From positions 62,001 to 126,000 of the forward strand of contig MGWH01000003.1 of the NCBI GenBank assembly GCA_001800905.1: a stretch of DNA of 64,000 nt, given 5' to 3'. Below the pieces are notes generated by a model, which was given only the letters and a program-made list of their open reading frames with translations, did not search any database and was not told where the DNA came from. A program made the position numbers and the translations under genes. This DNA comes from Flavobacteria bacterium GWA2_35_26 (GTDB taxonomy: Bacteria; Bacteroidota; Bacteroidia; Flavobacteriales; Flavobacteriaceae). Below, one piece after another: positions 1-9,938 of this stretch (its first letter is position 1; each line of letters begins with the position of its first letter).

Positions 1-321
1 GGATTGACTGTTGATGGCGCAAATGCAACTGCAATCCGTGAAATTGATGGCGGAAAAGAAACTTTAAGTGCATCTTTACCATTGGTTATTGGTAGCCAAA
101 AAGGATTAGTTGAAGAAAAAGACCTTCGTATTCCTAACATGAGAGGAATTATGACTGCTCGTACTAAAGTAATTAATGTGGTAGAACCAATTGCAGCGAA
201 TGTAAATTCAAAAGCAACTCAGTTTGAAAAACCAGCTGCTAAGTCAGCCGTAAAATTGGTTGCTGCCGATAACTTAGACGAGTTAATTCAATTATTACAC
301 AACGAAGCCAAAGTAATTTAA
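1..321 (+). CDS. etfB: Electron transfer flavoprotein beta subunit (C-terminal part, truncated by window start)
   Basis: Translation '...GLTVDGANATAIREIDGGKETLSASLPLVIGSQKGLVEEKDLRIPNMRGIMTARTK' is typical of EtfB; immediately precedes etfA. Confidence 0.9.
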   Translation, partial: GLTVDGANATAIREIDGGKETLSASLPLVIGSQKGLVEEKDLRIPNMRGIMTARTKVINVVEPIAANVNSKATQFEKPAAKSAVKLVAADNLDELIQLLHNEAKVI

Positions 322-333
322 AACCGTACCATC

Positions 334-1299
334 ATGTCTATATTAATATACGCTGAATCAGCAGAGGGAAAATTTAAAAAAGTAGCCTATGAATTGGCTT
401 CTTATGCAAAAAAAATAGCCGAAAGTCTCGGAACTTCAGTAACCGCGGTAACCATCAACGCTGCTGATGTTTCTGAATTAGGTAAATACGGAGTAGATAA
501 AGTCTTAAAAGTTAATAACGAAGCTGTAACAGGATTTTCAGCTAAAGCCTATTCCGATATAATCATACAAGCCGCTTTAAAAGAAGGAGCGAAAGTAGTT
601 GTACTTTCCTCAACTACTAATAGTATGTATTTATCTGGTTTGGTAGCAGTTGGTTTAAACGCGGGATTTGCTTCAAATGTAGTAGGACTTCCTGTAAGCA
701 CTAGTCCATTCCAAGTTAAACGTACCGCTTTTTCAAACAAAGCATTCAATATCACTGAAATTACCACCGATGTAAAAGTAATTGGCTTAGCCAAAAACTC
801 GTATGGGATTGTAGAAAGCAATAGTTCATTAACCCAAGAAGATTTTAATCCATCAATGGATGCTGCTGATTTTAATGTAAAAGTAACCGCTACAGAAAAA
901 AGTTCTGGAAAAGTTTCTATTGCAGATGCTGATATTGTTGTCTCTGGCGGACGTGGCTTAAAAGGACCTGAAAACTGGGGAATGATAGAAGAATTAGCTA
1001 GCGTTCTTGGTGCGGCTACCGCTTGTTCAAAACCTGTTTCTGATTTAGGTTGGAGACCTCACGGAGAACACGTGGGTCAAACTGGAAAACCAGTAGCAAC
1101 TAATCTATATATTGCAATTGGTGTTTCTGGTGCGATACAACATATTGCGGGAGTGAATTCATCTAAAGTAAAAGTAGTTATCAACAGCGATCCTGAAGCG
1201 CCTTTTTTCAAAGTGGCTGATTATGGGGTGGTTGGAGATGCTTTTGAAGTGGTTCCTCAACTAATTGAAAAATTAAAAGCATTCAAAGCACAACAGTAG
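334..1299 (+). CDS. etfA: Electron transfer flavoprotein alpha subunit
   Basis: C-terminal FAD-binding motif 'VSGGRGLKGPENWGMIEELASVLGAATACSKPVSDLGWRPHGEHVGQTGKPVATNLYIAIGVSGAIQH'. Confidence 0.96.
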   Translation: MSILIYAESAEGKFKKVAYELASYAKKIAESLGTSVTAVTINAADVSELGKYGVDKVLKVNNEAVTGFSAKAYSDIIIQAALKEGAKVVVLSSTTNSMYLSGLVAVGLNAGFASNVVGLPVSTSPFQVKRTAFSNKAFNITEITTDVKVIGLAKNSYGIVESNSSLTQEDFNPSMDAADFNVKVTATEKSSGKVSIADADIVVSGGRGLKGPENWGMIEELASVLGAATACSKPVSDLGWRPHGEHVGQTGKPVATNLYIAIGVSGAIQHIAGVNSSKVKVVINSDPEAPFFKVADYGVVGDAFEVVPQLIEKLKAFKAQQ

Positions 1300-1315
1300 T
1301 TTTAAATTAATTTAT

Positions 1316-1371
1316 AAAAAACTGCCTTAAAACAAGGATATTTATATCTTTGCGTTAAGGCAGTTTTTTTT
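1316..1371 (+). terminator. Long hairpin between etfA and the bifunctional nuclease gene (terminator-like, with a promoter-like box inside)
   Basis: AAAAAACTGCCTTAA (1316-1330) is exactly complementary to TTAAGGCAGTTTTTT (1355-1369); followed by a T tract. Confidence 0.75.
1345..1352 (+). promoter_or_regulatory. Putative Bacteroidota -7 box (TATCTTTG) inside the hairpin
   Basis: Matches TAnnTTTG; no convincing -33 TTTG at the usual spacing. Confidence 0.4.
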
Positions 1372-1402
1372 AAACCTACTCCAATTTTTTTATTTCAATT
1401 CA

Positions 1403-2023
1403 ATGAGTTTAGTTAAATTATCAATAAAAGGAATTTCATATAGCCAAACCCAAAACGGAGCTTATGCTTTGATTTTAAATGAGGTAGATGGCGATAAAAA
1501 ATTACCTATTGTTATTGGAGCATTCGAAGCGCAATCTATTGCAATTGCTTTAGAAAAAGAAATTAAACCTCCGCGTCCACTTACACATGATTTATTTAAG
1601 AATTTTGCTGAACGATTTGACATCACAGTAAAACAAGTAATTATACATAAATTAGTTGACGGAGTCTTTTATTCTAGCATCATTTGCGAAAGAGATAAAA
1701 TTGAAGAAATAATTGACGCTCGAACGTCTGATGCCATTGCTTTGGCTTTGCGATTTAATTCCCCAATATTTACTTATAAAAATATTTTAGACAAAGCTGG
1801 AATATTCTTAAACAATACCAATGAGCTGAATAAAGACGAAAATGATCTAGATAATATCCTTTCAAATCCAGACACTTTTGGTCAAGAAATTGAAAGTAAT
1901 CAATCCGGATCAACCTATACTTCAAAAACAATTCAAGAGTTAAATGAATTACTTGCAGAGGCAGTGGAAAACGAAGATTATGAAAAAGCCGCCAAAATAA
2001 GAGATGAAATTTCAAAAAGATAA
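1403..2023 (+). CDS. Bifunctional nuclease family protein (DUF151) with C-terminal UvrB/UvrC-like motif
   Basis: N-terminal 'LPIVIGAFEAQSIAIALEKEIKPPRPLTHDL', C-terminal 'ELNELLAEAVENEDYEKAAKIRDEISKR'. Confidence 0.85.
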   Translation: MSLVKLSIKGISYSQTQNGAYALILNEVDGDKKLPIVIGAFEAQSIAIALEKEIKPPRPLTHDLFKNFAERFDITVKQVIIHKLVDGVFYSSIICERDKIEEIIDARTSDAIALALRFNSPIFTYKNILDKAGIFLNNTNELNKDENDLDNILSNPDTFGQEIESNQSGSTYTSKTIQELNELLAEAVENEDYEKAAKIRDEISKR

Positions 2024-2040
2024 ATTAAAATAATAATACC

Positions 2041-3330
2041 ATGAAAATCAATACATTAATTATCACACTAGCTATTGGATTACAATCCATGGTTGGATTT
2101 TCACAAGACTACTATTTGCATTGTGGTAGCATTTTAGACGTTCAAACTGGAAAGGAAATTAAGATGGCAACCATAGTAGTTTCCAAAAATAAAATAACAA
2201 AAATCAGCGATGGATTTGTTGCTAAATCCAATGCAAATGACATTGAAGTCAATTTAAAAAATAAATTCATATTGCCTGGATTAATTGATTTACATGTGCA
2301 TCTTGAAAGTGAACAAAATCCAAAAAGTTATGCTTCAAAATACACAAGCAACGAAGCAGATGTTGCTTTTGAAGCGGCTCGTTTTGCAGAAACGACATTA
2401 TTAGCAGGTTTTACCACTGTTCGCGATTTAGGTGGTACAGGAGTTAATATATCATTACGAAATGCTATCAATAAAGGAATTGCAAAAGGGCCACGTGTTT
2501 ATACTGCAGGAAAATCAATTGCTTCTACAGGAGGACATGCCGATCCAACTAACGGTAGCAACCGCAAATTAATGGGTGATCCAGGACCACATGAAGGTGT
2601 TGTAAATTCTCCAGAAGACGGAGTAAAAGCGGTACGCGAAAGATACAAAGAAGGTGCCGATGTCATTAAAATCACAGCTACTGGTGGTGTTTTAAGTGTT
2701 GCTAAAAACGGGAAAAATCCTCAATTTTCAATTGAAGAAATCAAAGCCATCACCACAACTGCAAAAGACTACAATATGCTAACTGCAGCACACGCTCATG
2801 GTGATGAGGGAATGCAACGAGCTATCTTAGGAGGAATTAAAACTATAGAGCACGGCACTTTTATGAGCGAAGAAACTATGGAATTAATGAAAAAATACGA
2901 TGCGTATTTAGTTCCAACCATCACTGCTGGAAAAGAAGTAGCTATAAAAGCAGAAGTAGAAGGATTTTATCCAGAAATCATTGTACCTAAAGCCAAAGAA
3001 GTCGGCCCTCAAATACAATCTACTTTTGCAAAGGCATACAAAAAAGGAGTTAAAATTGCATTTGGAACCGATGCTGGAGTATACGATCATGGAAAAAATG
3101 GTAAAGAATTCGGTTATATGGTCGAAGCTGGAATGCCCGCTTTAGCCGCTATTCAATCAGCTACCTTAACAAACGCTATGCTTTTGGGTGTAGCTAACGA
3201 AATTGGGCAAATCAAACCTGCATTTTTTGCTGATATAATTGCAGTTGATGAAAATCCGTTAAACAATATTAAAACATTAGAACAAGTTCAATTTGTTATG
3301 AAGAATGGGGTGGTATATAAAAACCAATAA
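2041..3330 (+). CDS. Secreted amidohydrolase family protein (Xaa-Pro dipeptidase/imidazolonepropionase-like)
   Basis: Signal peptide, 'LPGLIDLHVHLE' metal-binding motif, 'AHAHGDEGMQRAILGGIKTIEHGT', 'AFGTDAGVYDHG'. Confidence 0.88.
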   Translation: MKINTLIITLAIGLQSMVGFSQDYYLHCGSILDVQTGKEIKMATIVVSKNKITKISDGFVAKSNANDIEVNLKNKFILPGLIDLHVHLESEQNPKSYASKYTSNEADVAFEAARFAETTLLAGFTTVRDLGGTGVNISLRNAINKGIAKGPRVYTAGKSIASTGGHADPTNGSNRKLMGDPGPHEGVVNSPEDGVKAVRERYKEGADVIKITATGGVLSVAKNGKNPQFSIEEIKAITTTAKDYNMLTAAHAHGDEGMQRAILGGIKTIEHGTFMSEETMELMKKYDAYLVPTITAGKEVAIKAEVEGFYPEIIVPKAKEVGPQIQSTFAKAYKKGVKIAFGTDAGVYDHGKNGKEFGYMVEAGMPALAAIQSATLTNAMLLGVANEIGQIKPAFFADIIAVDENPLNNIKTLEQVQFVMKNGVVYKNQ

Positions 3331-3369
3331 TACAAACTCATTACTTTACATTATTAAGAAAAAAGCAAT

Positions 3370-4194
3370 ATGAAACAATATTTAGATTTAGTGCAACATG
3401 TAATGGAGAATGGTTGTCAAAAAGGCGACCGAACTGGAACTGGAACCAAAAGTGTTTTTGGATACCAAATGCGTTTTGATTTAAACGAAGGTTTTCCAAT
3501 GGTTACAACCAAAAAATTGCACCTAAAGTCGATTATTTACGAATTGCTTTGGTTCTTAAAAGGCGACACTAATATTAAATACCTACAAGAAAACGGGGTG
3601 AAAATTTGGGACGAATGGGCCGATGCCAATGGTAATCTTGGACCTGTTTATGGGCACCAATGGCGCAATTGGAATAGCGAAGAAATTGACCAAATTTCGG
3701 ACTTGATTACCGAATTAAAGTCCAATCCAAATAGTAGACGTATGTTAGTATCTGCTTGGAATCCATCAGTACTTCCGGACACCAAAAAATCGTTTGAAGA
3801 AAATGTAGCTAACAATAAAGCAGCTTTGCCTCCATGTCACGCATTTTTTCAGTTTTATGTTGCGGATGGAAAATTATCGTGCCAATTATACCAACGCTCC
3901 GCTGATATATTCTTAGGTGTTCCATTTAATATCGCTTCTTATGCGTTACTTACTATGATGATAGCTCAAGTTTGTGATTTAGGTGTGGGTGAATTCATAC
4001 ATACTTTTGGTGACGCACACATTTACAACAACCACTTTGAACAACTAGAATTACAGTTGTCTAGAGAAACCAGACCGCTACCAAAAATGATTTTAAATCC
4101 AGCAATAAGAAATATATTTGATTTTGATTTTGATGATTTTACTTTAGAAGGTTATGATCCTCACCCTCCTATTAGAGGAAGTGTTGCAGTATAA
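3370..4194 (+). CDS. thyA: Thymidylate synthase
   Basis: '[16 protein letters not shown]', '[46 protein letters not shown]'. Confidence 0.97.
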   Translation: MKQYLDLVQHVMENGCQKGDRTGTGTKSVFGYQMRFDLNEGFPMVTTKKLHLKSIIYELLWFLKGDTNIKYLQENGVKIWDEWADANGNLGPVYGHQWRNWNSEEIDQISDLITELKSNPNSRRMLVSAWNPSVLPDTKKSFEENVANNKAALPPCHAFFQFYVADGKLSCQLYQRSADIFLGVPFNIASYALLTMMIAQVCDLGVGEFIHTFGDAHIYNNHFEQLELQLSRETRPLPKMILNPAIRNIFDFDFDDFTLEGYDPHPPIRGSVAV

Positions 4195-4229
4195 AATTTC
4201 ACTATTTATAATACTTTAAGACTTCATTT

Positions 4230-4712
4230 ATGATTGTAATGATTGCTGCTGTTGCCGAAAACAATGCCTTAGGAAAAGACAATGAATTGGTGTGGCATTT
4301 ACCCAATGATTTTAAAAGATTCAAAGAATTAACTTCGGGTCATTACATTATAATGGGACGAAAAACATTTGAAAGTTTTCCAAAACCATTACCCAACAGA
4401 ACACATGTTGTCATCACAAGACAAGCCAATTACCAACCCGAAGGCTGTATTGTAACGCATAGCATTGAAGATGCCATAAAAATTTGTCCCGAAAATGAAG
4501 TAGTTTTTATCATTGGCGGAGGCGAAATCTACAAACAAGCCCTAGCTTTTTCAGATAAAATTGAAATTACAAAAGTGCATGGTCAATTTGAAGCCGATGC
4601 TTTTTTTCCTGAAATCAACGATATGGAATGGGAATTAGTGCAATCCGAATTTAATTCAAAAGACGAGAAACATCTTTACGATTACACCTATCAGACTTTT
4701 GTGAAAAAATAA
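4230..4712 (+). CDS. folA: Dihydrofolate reductase
   Basis: 'MIVMIAAVAENNALGKDNELVWHLPNDFKRFKELTSGHYIIMGRKTFESFPKPLPNRTHVVITR'. Confidence 0.96.
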   Translation: MIVMIAAVAENNALGKDNELVWHLPNDFKRFKELTSGHYIIMGRKTFESFPKPLPNRTHVVITRQANYQPEGCIVTHSIEDAIKICPENEVVFIIGGGEIYKQALAFSDKIEITKVHGQFEADAFFPEINDMEWELVQSEFNSKDEKHLYDYTYQTFVKK

Positions 4713-5096
4713 TATTTTTTCAATGTATTGGGAGAATGAAATGTCTTTTTGCCTTTTTTTGAACTGCCAAATACCACGAAGGCAGAACAATCGAATAAAT
4801 TTAAAGTTTCCAAAAACAAATTAATTCTTAAGAACGTGTTTTGCGCTTTGTTCAATACCTTATAAAAGTCATGAAACAAGACCAAAAGACGAAATATAAT
4901 TGGTTGCGCAAAATCCAACTAACTGATTTTCATTCATTAACTCCCAATTAAACATTGAAAAAGAAATCAAATTTCTTGGGGTAAAATTGGTCAATAAATA
5001 GACACCTGACAATACCCACTTTTAGTGATTTTTAAAGTTTTCCAAAGTCTTACAATATTGAACTGTATGGCAACTATTTAGTTCCTCGAGTTTACT

Positions 5097-5104
5097 TATA
5101 TTTG
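5097..5104 (+). promoter_or_regulatory. Putative -7 box TATATTTG upstream of ubiE
   Basis: Exact TAnnTTTG match 13 nt upstream of the preferred ATG. Confidence 0.5.
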
Positions 5105-5116
5105 TACAAACTAAAA

Positions 5117-5851
5117 ATGATGGCTGATAAAATCACTCCCTACAAAGATTCTTCACTAAGCAAAAAAGAGCAAGTAGCTCAAATGTTTGATACCATTTCT
5201 GGAAATTATGACAATCTAAATCGTGTGATTTCTTTTGGAATAGATGTAAAATGGCGCAAAAAAGTATTGCAAATGGTAGGGAAATCCAATCCTAAAACCA
5301 TTTTGGATATAGCAACAGGCACGGGTGATTTGGCTATTTTGATGGCACAAACAAAAGCAGATAAAATTATAGGATTAGATATTTCAGCTGGAATGTTAGA
5401 AGTGGGTGTTCAAAAAATTGCATCCAAAAACCTAACCAAAACCATCGAAATGGTACTTGGGGATTCTGAAAACATGCCTTTTGAAGATAATTATTTTGAC
5501 GCAATAACGGTTGCTTTTGGAGTACGTAACTTTGAAAATTTGGAAAAAGGATTGGCTGAAATTTTACGTGTATTAAAACCTAATGGTACATTTGTCATTC
5601 TAGAAACATCTGTCCCGGACAAAACTCCTTACAAACAAGGGTATCAATTGTACAGCAACCATATCCTTCCTTTAATTGGCAAACTATTTTCAAAAGACGA
5701 TGCTGCTTATGGCTATTTGTCAGAATCAGCTGCCGCTTTCCCTTATGGTGAGAAGTTAAACAATATTTTGAGAAAAATTGGGTTTATAGATGTGATAGCA
5801 TTACCTCAAACCTTTGGAGTAGCTACGATTTATTCTGCTTCTAAAAAATAA
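5117..5851 (+). CDS. ubiE: Bifunctional demethylmenaquinone/ubiquinone methyltransferase
   Basis: '[30 protein letters not shown]', '[15 protein letters not shown]', '[24 protein letters not shown]'. Start moved from TTG 5102 (inside the -7 box) to ATG 5117. Confidence 0.94.
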   Translation: MMADKITPYKDSSLSKKEQVAQMFDTISGNYDNLNRVISFGIDVKWRKKVLQMVGKSNPKTILDIATGTGDLAILMAQTKADKIIGLDISAGMLEVGVQKIASKNLTKTIEMVLGDSENMPFEDNYFDAITVAFGVRNFENLEKGLAEILRVLKPNGTFVILETSVPDKTPYKQGYQLYSNHILPLIGKLFSKDDAAYGYLSESAAAFPYGEKLNNILRKIGFIDVIALPQTFGVATIYSASKK

Positions 5852-5852
5852 T

Positions 5853-6575
5853 ATGAAAAAAGCCGCTTTTGTTATTTTAATTGTTTTTACAACAAGTGTC
5901 AACGCTCAATTTACACAAAGTATATTTAGCAAAGACCCTGTAATTCATTTAGAGACATGGCAACAGCAACCTTTATATTTTGGATTTTTCCTTGGGTTGA
6001 ATTCCTATGATTTCAAATTCAAATACAAAGCCAATGTAAGCGAAGATATTCAAGTTCAAAAAACTACTGGTTTCAATGTTGGATTGGTAGCCGATTTGAG
6101 ATTGCATGAATATATCAATTTGCGCTTTGAACCAGGATTGTATTATACAAAGCGAATTTTAAATTATCCTGAAACCTATTTTATAACTCTTCCAAAAGAA
6201 TCTGATAAAATTAGAGAAGTAAATAGCACGTATATCCACTTTCCTTTATTATTAAAATTTTCGGCTTTGCGAACAGGCAACATTCGGCCTTATCTGCTTG
6301 GAGGCGTTTCTACCACATTAAATTTATCAAGCAACTCGAAATCGAAAGACGATAATTTAGAACAACTTTTTAGAGTAAAAGCTTGGAGTCCTAATTATGA
6401 ATTGGGTTTTGGTATTGATGTGTTTTCAGAATACTTTATTTTCTCACCTTCAATCAGAGGTGTTTTTGGGCTTAAAGACGAATTAATTCAAGATAAAGAT
6501 CCAGCAAGCCCGTGGACAAGTAACATTGAATCCATGCAAACAAGAGGATTGTTTATCAACTTTACTTTTCATTAA
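5853..6575 (+). CDS. porT: PorT/SprT-family type IX secretion outer membrane beta-barrel protein
   Basis: Signal peptide plus PorT-like barrel; position after ubiE and beside an RNA methyltransferase gene fits the porT/sprT context known from flavobacteria. Confidence 0.8.
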   Translation: MKKAAFVILIVFTTSVNAQFTQSIFSKDPVIHLETWQQQPLYFGFFLGLNSYDFKFKYKANVSEDIQVQKTTGFNVGLVADLRLHEYINLRFEPGLYYTKRILNYPETYFITLPKESDKIREVNSTYIHFPLLLKFSALRTGNIRPYLLGGVSTTLNLSSNSKSKDDNLEQLFRVKAWSPNYELGFGIDVFSEYFIFSPSIRGVFGLKDELIQDKDPASPWTSNIESMQTRGLFINFTFH

Positions 6576-6578
6576 AAT

Positions 6579-7310
6579 CTAAAGTGAAGCACGGCGAAAC
6601 TCACTTAAAACAATTGCAGTAGCGGTTGCTACATTTAGACTTTCTGTTTTTTGAAGGGTTCCAAAACGCGGAATTGTCAATCTATTTTTTATAATTTTCT
6701 CTATATCAGATGAGATTCCATTAGCCTCATTACCCATCACAATAATTCCTTCTTGAGGCAAGTTAGTGGTGTACATGTTCTCGCCATCCATAAATGTTCC
6801 GAAAACAGCTAGTTTACTCTTGGCAATAAAATCATATAAATCAACATAAGTTACATTCACACGGGCAATAGAACCCATCGTTGCCTGAACTACTTTTGGG
6901 TTATATACATCCACCGTTTCTTTGGAACAAATTAATTGTTGAATCCCAAACCAATCACACAAACGCAAGATGGTACCTAAATTTCCTGGGTCGCGAATAT
7001 CATCGAGAGCTACAATTAATCCCGATGAATTAATTGCCTTAACCTCAGACATTTTGAAAACTGCCAAGCAAGTATTTGGCGAAGCCAAAGCACTCATTTT
7101 CTTCAAATCGGCATCAGTTACAAGAGTTTTTAAATTACTGGTAACGGTTTCAAAATCAGTTTGAGTCGTATATAAATGCTCCAATTCAAAATGTGCAGCA
7201 AGCAATTCTTGAATCCCTTTGATTCCCTCAGCAATAAACAATTGATGCGTTTGTCGGTGTTTTTTTTGATGTAAACTGGATATAAGCTTTATTTGGTTTT
7301 TACTAACCAT
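6579..7310 (-). CDS. TrmH/SpoU-family RNA methyltransferase
   Basis: 'LIVALDDIRDPGNLGTILRLCDWFGI', 'GIIVMGNEANGIS', 'LTIPRFGTLQKTESLNVATATAIVLSEF'. Confidence 0.92.
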   Translation of the reverse strand: MVSKNQIKLISSLHQKKHRQTHQLFIAEGIKGIQELLAAHFELEHLYTTQTDFETVTSNLKTLVTDADLKKMSALASPNTCLAVFKMSEVKAINSSGLIVALDDIRDPGNLGTILRLCDWFGIQQLICSKETVDVYNPKVVQATMGSIARVNVTYVDLYDFIAKSKLAVFGTFMDGENMYTTNLPQEGIIVMGNEANGISSDIEKIIKNRLTIPRFGTLQKTESLNVATATAIVLSEFRRASL

Positions 7311-7346
7311 AAAAAAATGTACTTTTGAATTAAAATTTTAGAACCG

Positions 7347-9881
7347 TTGAAACATATTTTCACAAAAGTAACTGCATTTATTCTAATTGCAATATTTATT
7401 TCTGCTTGTAACGCTGTAAAAAGAGTTCCAAACGGTAAATTTTTGTTGACTAAAAACGAAATATTCGAGAATAACAAAGTGATTTCAGATGAAACTACGT
7501 TCAGCCAATTGTACCAAAAACCAAATAGTAAAATAGCTGGAATTCCGCTTTTTTTGACTTTCAATAATTGGGCAAAACCCAATATTGACTCGACTTTTCA
7601 AGCAATACAAAATCCAATTACTACAAATCCTACTGATAAACCGGTAAACCAAAAAGGAAAATCGTTCTGGCAAAATGGCATTTCTAATTTTTTAAAAAAA
7701 ATTGGCGAACCTCCGGTGATTTTCGATCCATTAAAAACGGACAAGTCGGTATTGCGTTTATCGTATTTATATTTTAATAAAGGTTTTTTTGACGTTAAAA
7801 TCAAATCTGTTTTTGATACGATTGGACTTAAAAAAGGCCGTGTCAATTATTATATAGAACCGGGAGTTGCTTACACAATTGATTCGGTATCTACTGAAAT
7901 AGCAACGGTAGTTTTAGATTCATTGTACCAATCAACCCAATCCAATTCCATTTTAAAACCGGGGAACCAATATAAAACTGAAGATTTTGAAAATGAAAAA
8001 AACAGAATCACAACTTTATTTCGAAACAGTGGCGCCTATGATTTCCAACCGAATAATGTTAGTTTTGATATTGACACTATTCAGAAAAAAAACAAAGCTA
8101 GCGTCCGATTAAAAATTGGAGATTACAATTATCAAAATCAAGATGTAACAGTTACTGAGCCATTCAAATTGTACAAAATAAGTGACGTTAGAATTTTTAC
8201 CGATTATTCTGCTGCTGATGCCAAAGCAACACTAACGGATAGCACCGAGTATAAGAATTTTAAATTGGTAAGCCGAAATAAACTCAAATACAAACCATTT
8301 GCCATTACCAATGCAGTTTTTATTACAAAAGGTGGGTATTTTTCAGATACTAAAACCAATTTAACTAGTCGGTATTTAAGTAATTTAAAAATCTTTAATT
8401 ACCCTTCTATTATTTACGAACAAGATAAAAGAGATAGTACAGCGCAATCTCTAATTGCAAAGATATATTTGACTCCAAAAAAGAAATACAACTTTGGACA
8501 GTCATTAGATGTAACCCATTCCAATATTCAAAATATAGGTATTAGTTTTAGCCCCTCCATTTCCATACGAAATGTTTTTAATGGGGCAGAAACATTAGAA
8601 TTTTCGGGCAGAGCCAATGTGGGATCATCAAAAGATTTTGCCAACCCAAATGATGTGTTTTTTAATGCATCTGAGTTAGGTGTGGATTTAAAACTGAATT
8701 TTCCAAGAATCGTAATGCCTTTTGCAACCGAGAAAATCATTCCGAAAAGTATGATTCCATCTACCTTAATTACAACTGGTTATTCCACGCAAAAAAATAT
8801 TGGGTTAGACAAAGAAAATTTCATAGGGTCTATCAATTACAACTGGACACCCAAAACAAACAGAACTGCACGATTTGACTTATTTAATGTTCAATTTGTA
8901 CGTAATTTAAATCCTAAAAACTACTATAATGTGTACACCTCTTCTTACGATGCGTTGAACACATTGGCAAAAAATCCATCGTATCAAATTGGCGCTAATT
9001 TCTATGATGCCGATGGTAACTTAACTATTGAAAACGGAACCAATCAATTTATAAATAGCATTTTAACTCAAGCTACACCAACTTCGGCGACTGATTATGC
9101 AACCGTAAAAAGTATTGCTGAACGACAATTTAGACTTACCGAAAATGATTTTATTTTAGCTACTAATTTTAGCTATTCTACCACTACTAAAAAAGACTTA
9201 GCCGATAGCGATTTTTATCTATTTAAAACCAAAATTGAATCTGCAGGTTCTATTCTTAGTTTGTTTGCCAATGCTACGAATTTGAATAAAAATACTTCCG
9301 GCCGTTTTGAACTATTCAATTTAGAATATTCAGAATATATAAAAACAGAATTTGATTTTGTAAAATATTGGGATTTATCAAGAGAAAAAGTAATTGCGGT
9401 ACGAAGCTTTTTCGGCATAGCGATTCCGTTTGGAAATTCTGATAATATTCCTTTTTCAAGAAGTTACTATTCAGGAGGTTCCAATGATAATAGAGGTTGG
9501 AATCCCTATCGTTTAGGTCCTGGAAGCACGGGAGGAATCAATGATTTCAATGAAGCAAACATGAAATTAACTGTTAGTGCTGAATTTCGATTTAAAATTT
9601 TAGGCAGTTTAAAAGGAGCTCTTTTTGCAGATGCAGGAAATATTTGGAATGTTCTTGACAGTACCGAAGATCCAAAAGCAACATTCAATGGATTAAAAGA
9701 TCTAGAAAACATAGCTCTTGGTACCGGTTTTGGACTACGCTATGATTTAAACTTTTTTGTGCTTCGCTTTGACTTAGGTTTTAAAACCTATAATCCTGCA
9801 CAAAACAAAGATCGAAGATGGCTTAAAGATTGTAATTTCGGGCAGTCCGTATTAAATTTTGGAATAAATTATCCGTTCTAA
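7347..9881 (+). CDS. tamL: BamA/TamA-family outer membrane lipoprotein (TamL-like)
   Basis: Lipoprotein signal 'ILIAIFISAC', POTRA-like region, C-terminal Omp85 barrel with 'YYSGGSNDNRGWNPYRLGPGS' and 'LGTGFGLRYDLNFFVLRFDLGFK'. Appears to use a TTG start. Confidence 0.85.
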   Translation: MKHIFTKVTAFILIAIFISACNAVKRVPNGKFLLTKNEIFENNKVISDETTFSQLYQKPNSKIAGIPLFLTFNNWAKPNIDSTFQAIQNPITTNPTDKPVNQKGKSFWQNGISNFLKKIGEPPVIFDPLKTDKSVLRLSYLYFNKGFFDVKIKSVFDTIGLKKGRVNYYIEPGVAYTIDSVSTEIATVVLDSLYQSTQSNSILKPGNQYKTEDFENEKNRITTLFRNSGAYDFQPNNVSFDIDTIQKKNKASVRLKIGDYNYQNQDVTVTEPFKLYKISDVRIFTDYSAADAKATLTDSTEYKNFKLVSRNKLKYKPFAITNAVFITKGGYFSDTKTNLTSRYLSNLKIFNYPSIIYEQDKRDSTAQSLIAKIYLTPKKKYNFGQSLDVTHSNIQNIGISFSPSISIRNVFNGAETLEFSGRANVGSSKDFANPNDVFFNASELGVDLKLNFPRIVMPFATEKIIPKSMIPSTLITTGYSTQKNIGLDKENFIGSINYNWTPKTNRTARFDLFNVQFVRNLNPKNYYNVYTSSYDALNTLAKNPSYQIGANFYDADGNLTIENGTNQFINSILTQATPTSATDYATVKSIAERQFRLTENDFILATNFSYSTTTKKDLADSDFYLFKTKIESAGSILSLFANATNLNKNTSGRFELFNLEYSEYIKTEFDFVKYWDLSREKVIAVRSFFGIAIPFGNSDNIPFSRSYYSGGSNDNRGWNPYRLGPGSTGGINDFNEANMKLTVSAEFRFKILGSLKGALFADAGNIWNVLDSTEDPKATFNGLKDLENIALGTGFGLRYDLNFFVLRFDLGFKTYNPAQNKDRRWLKDCNFGQSVLNFGINYPF

Positions 9882-9895
9882 TACTAATTAATTCT

Positions 9896-9903
9896 TATTT
9901 TTG
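9896..9903 (+). promoter_or_regulatory. Putative -7 box TATTTTTG upstream of fbaA
   Basis: Exact TAnnTTTG match. Confidence 0.4.
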
Positions 9904-9938
9904 CGAACTCAAACTAAAAACAACTAAAAACAATTACA

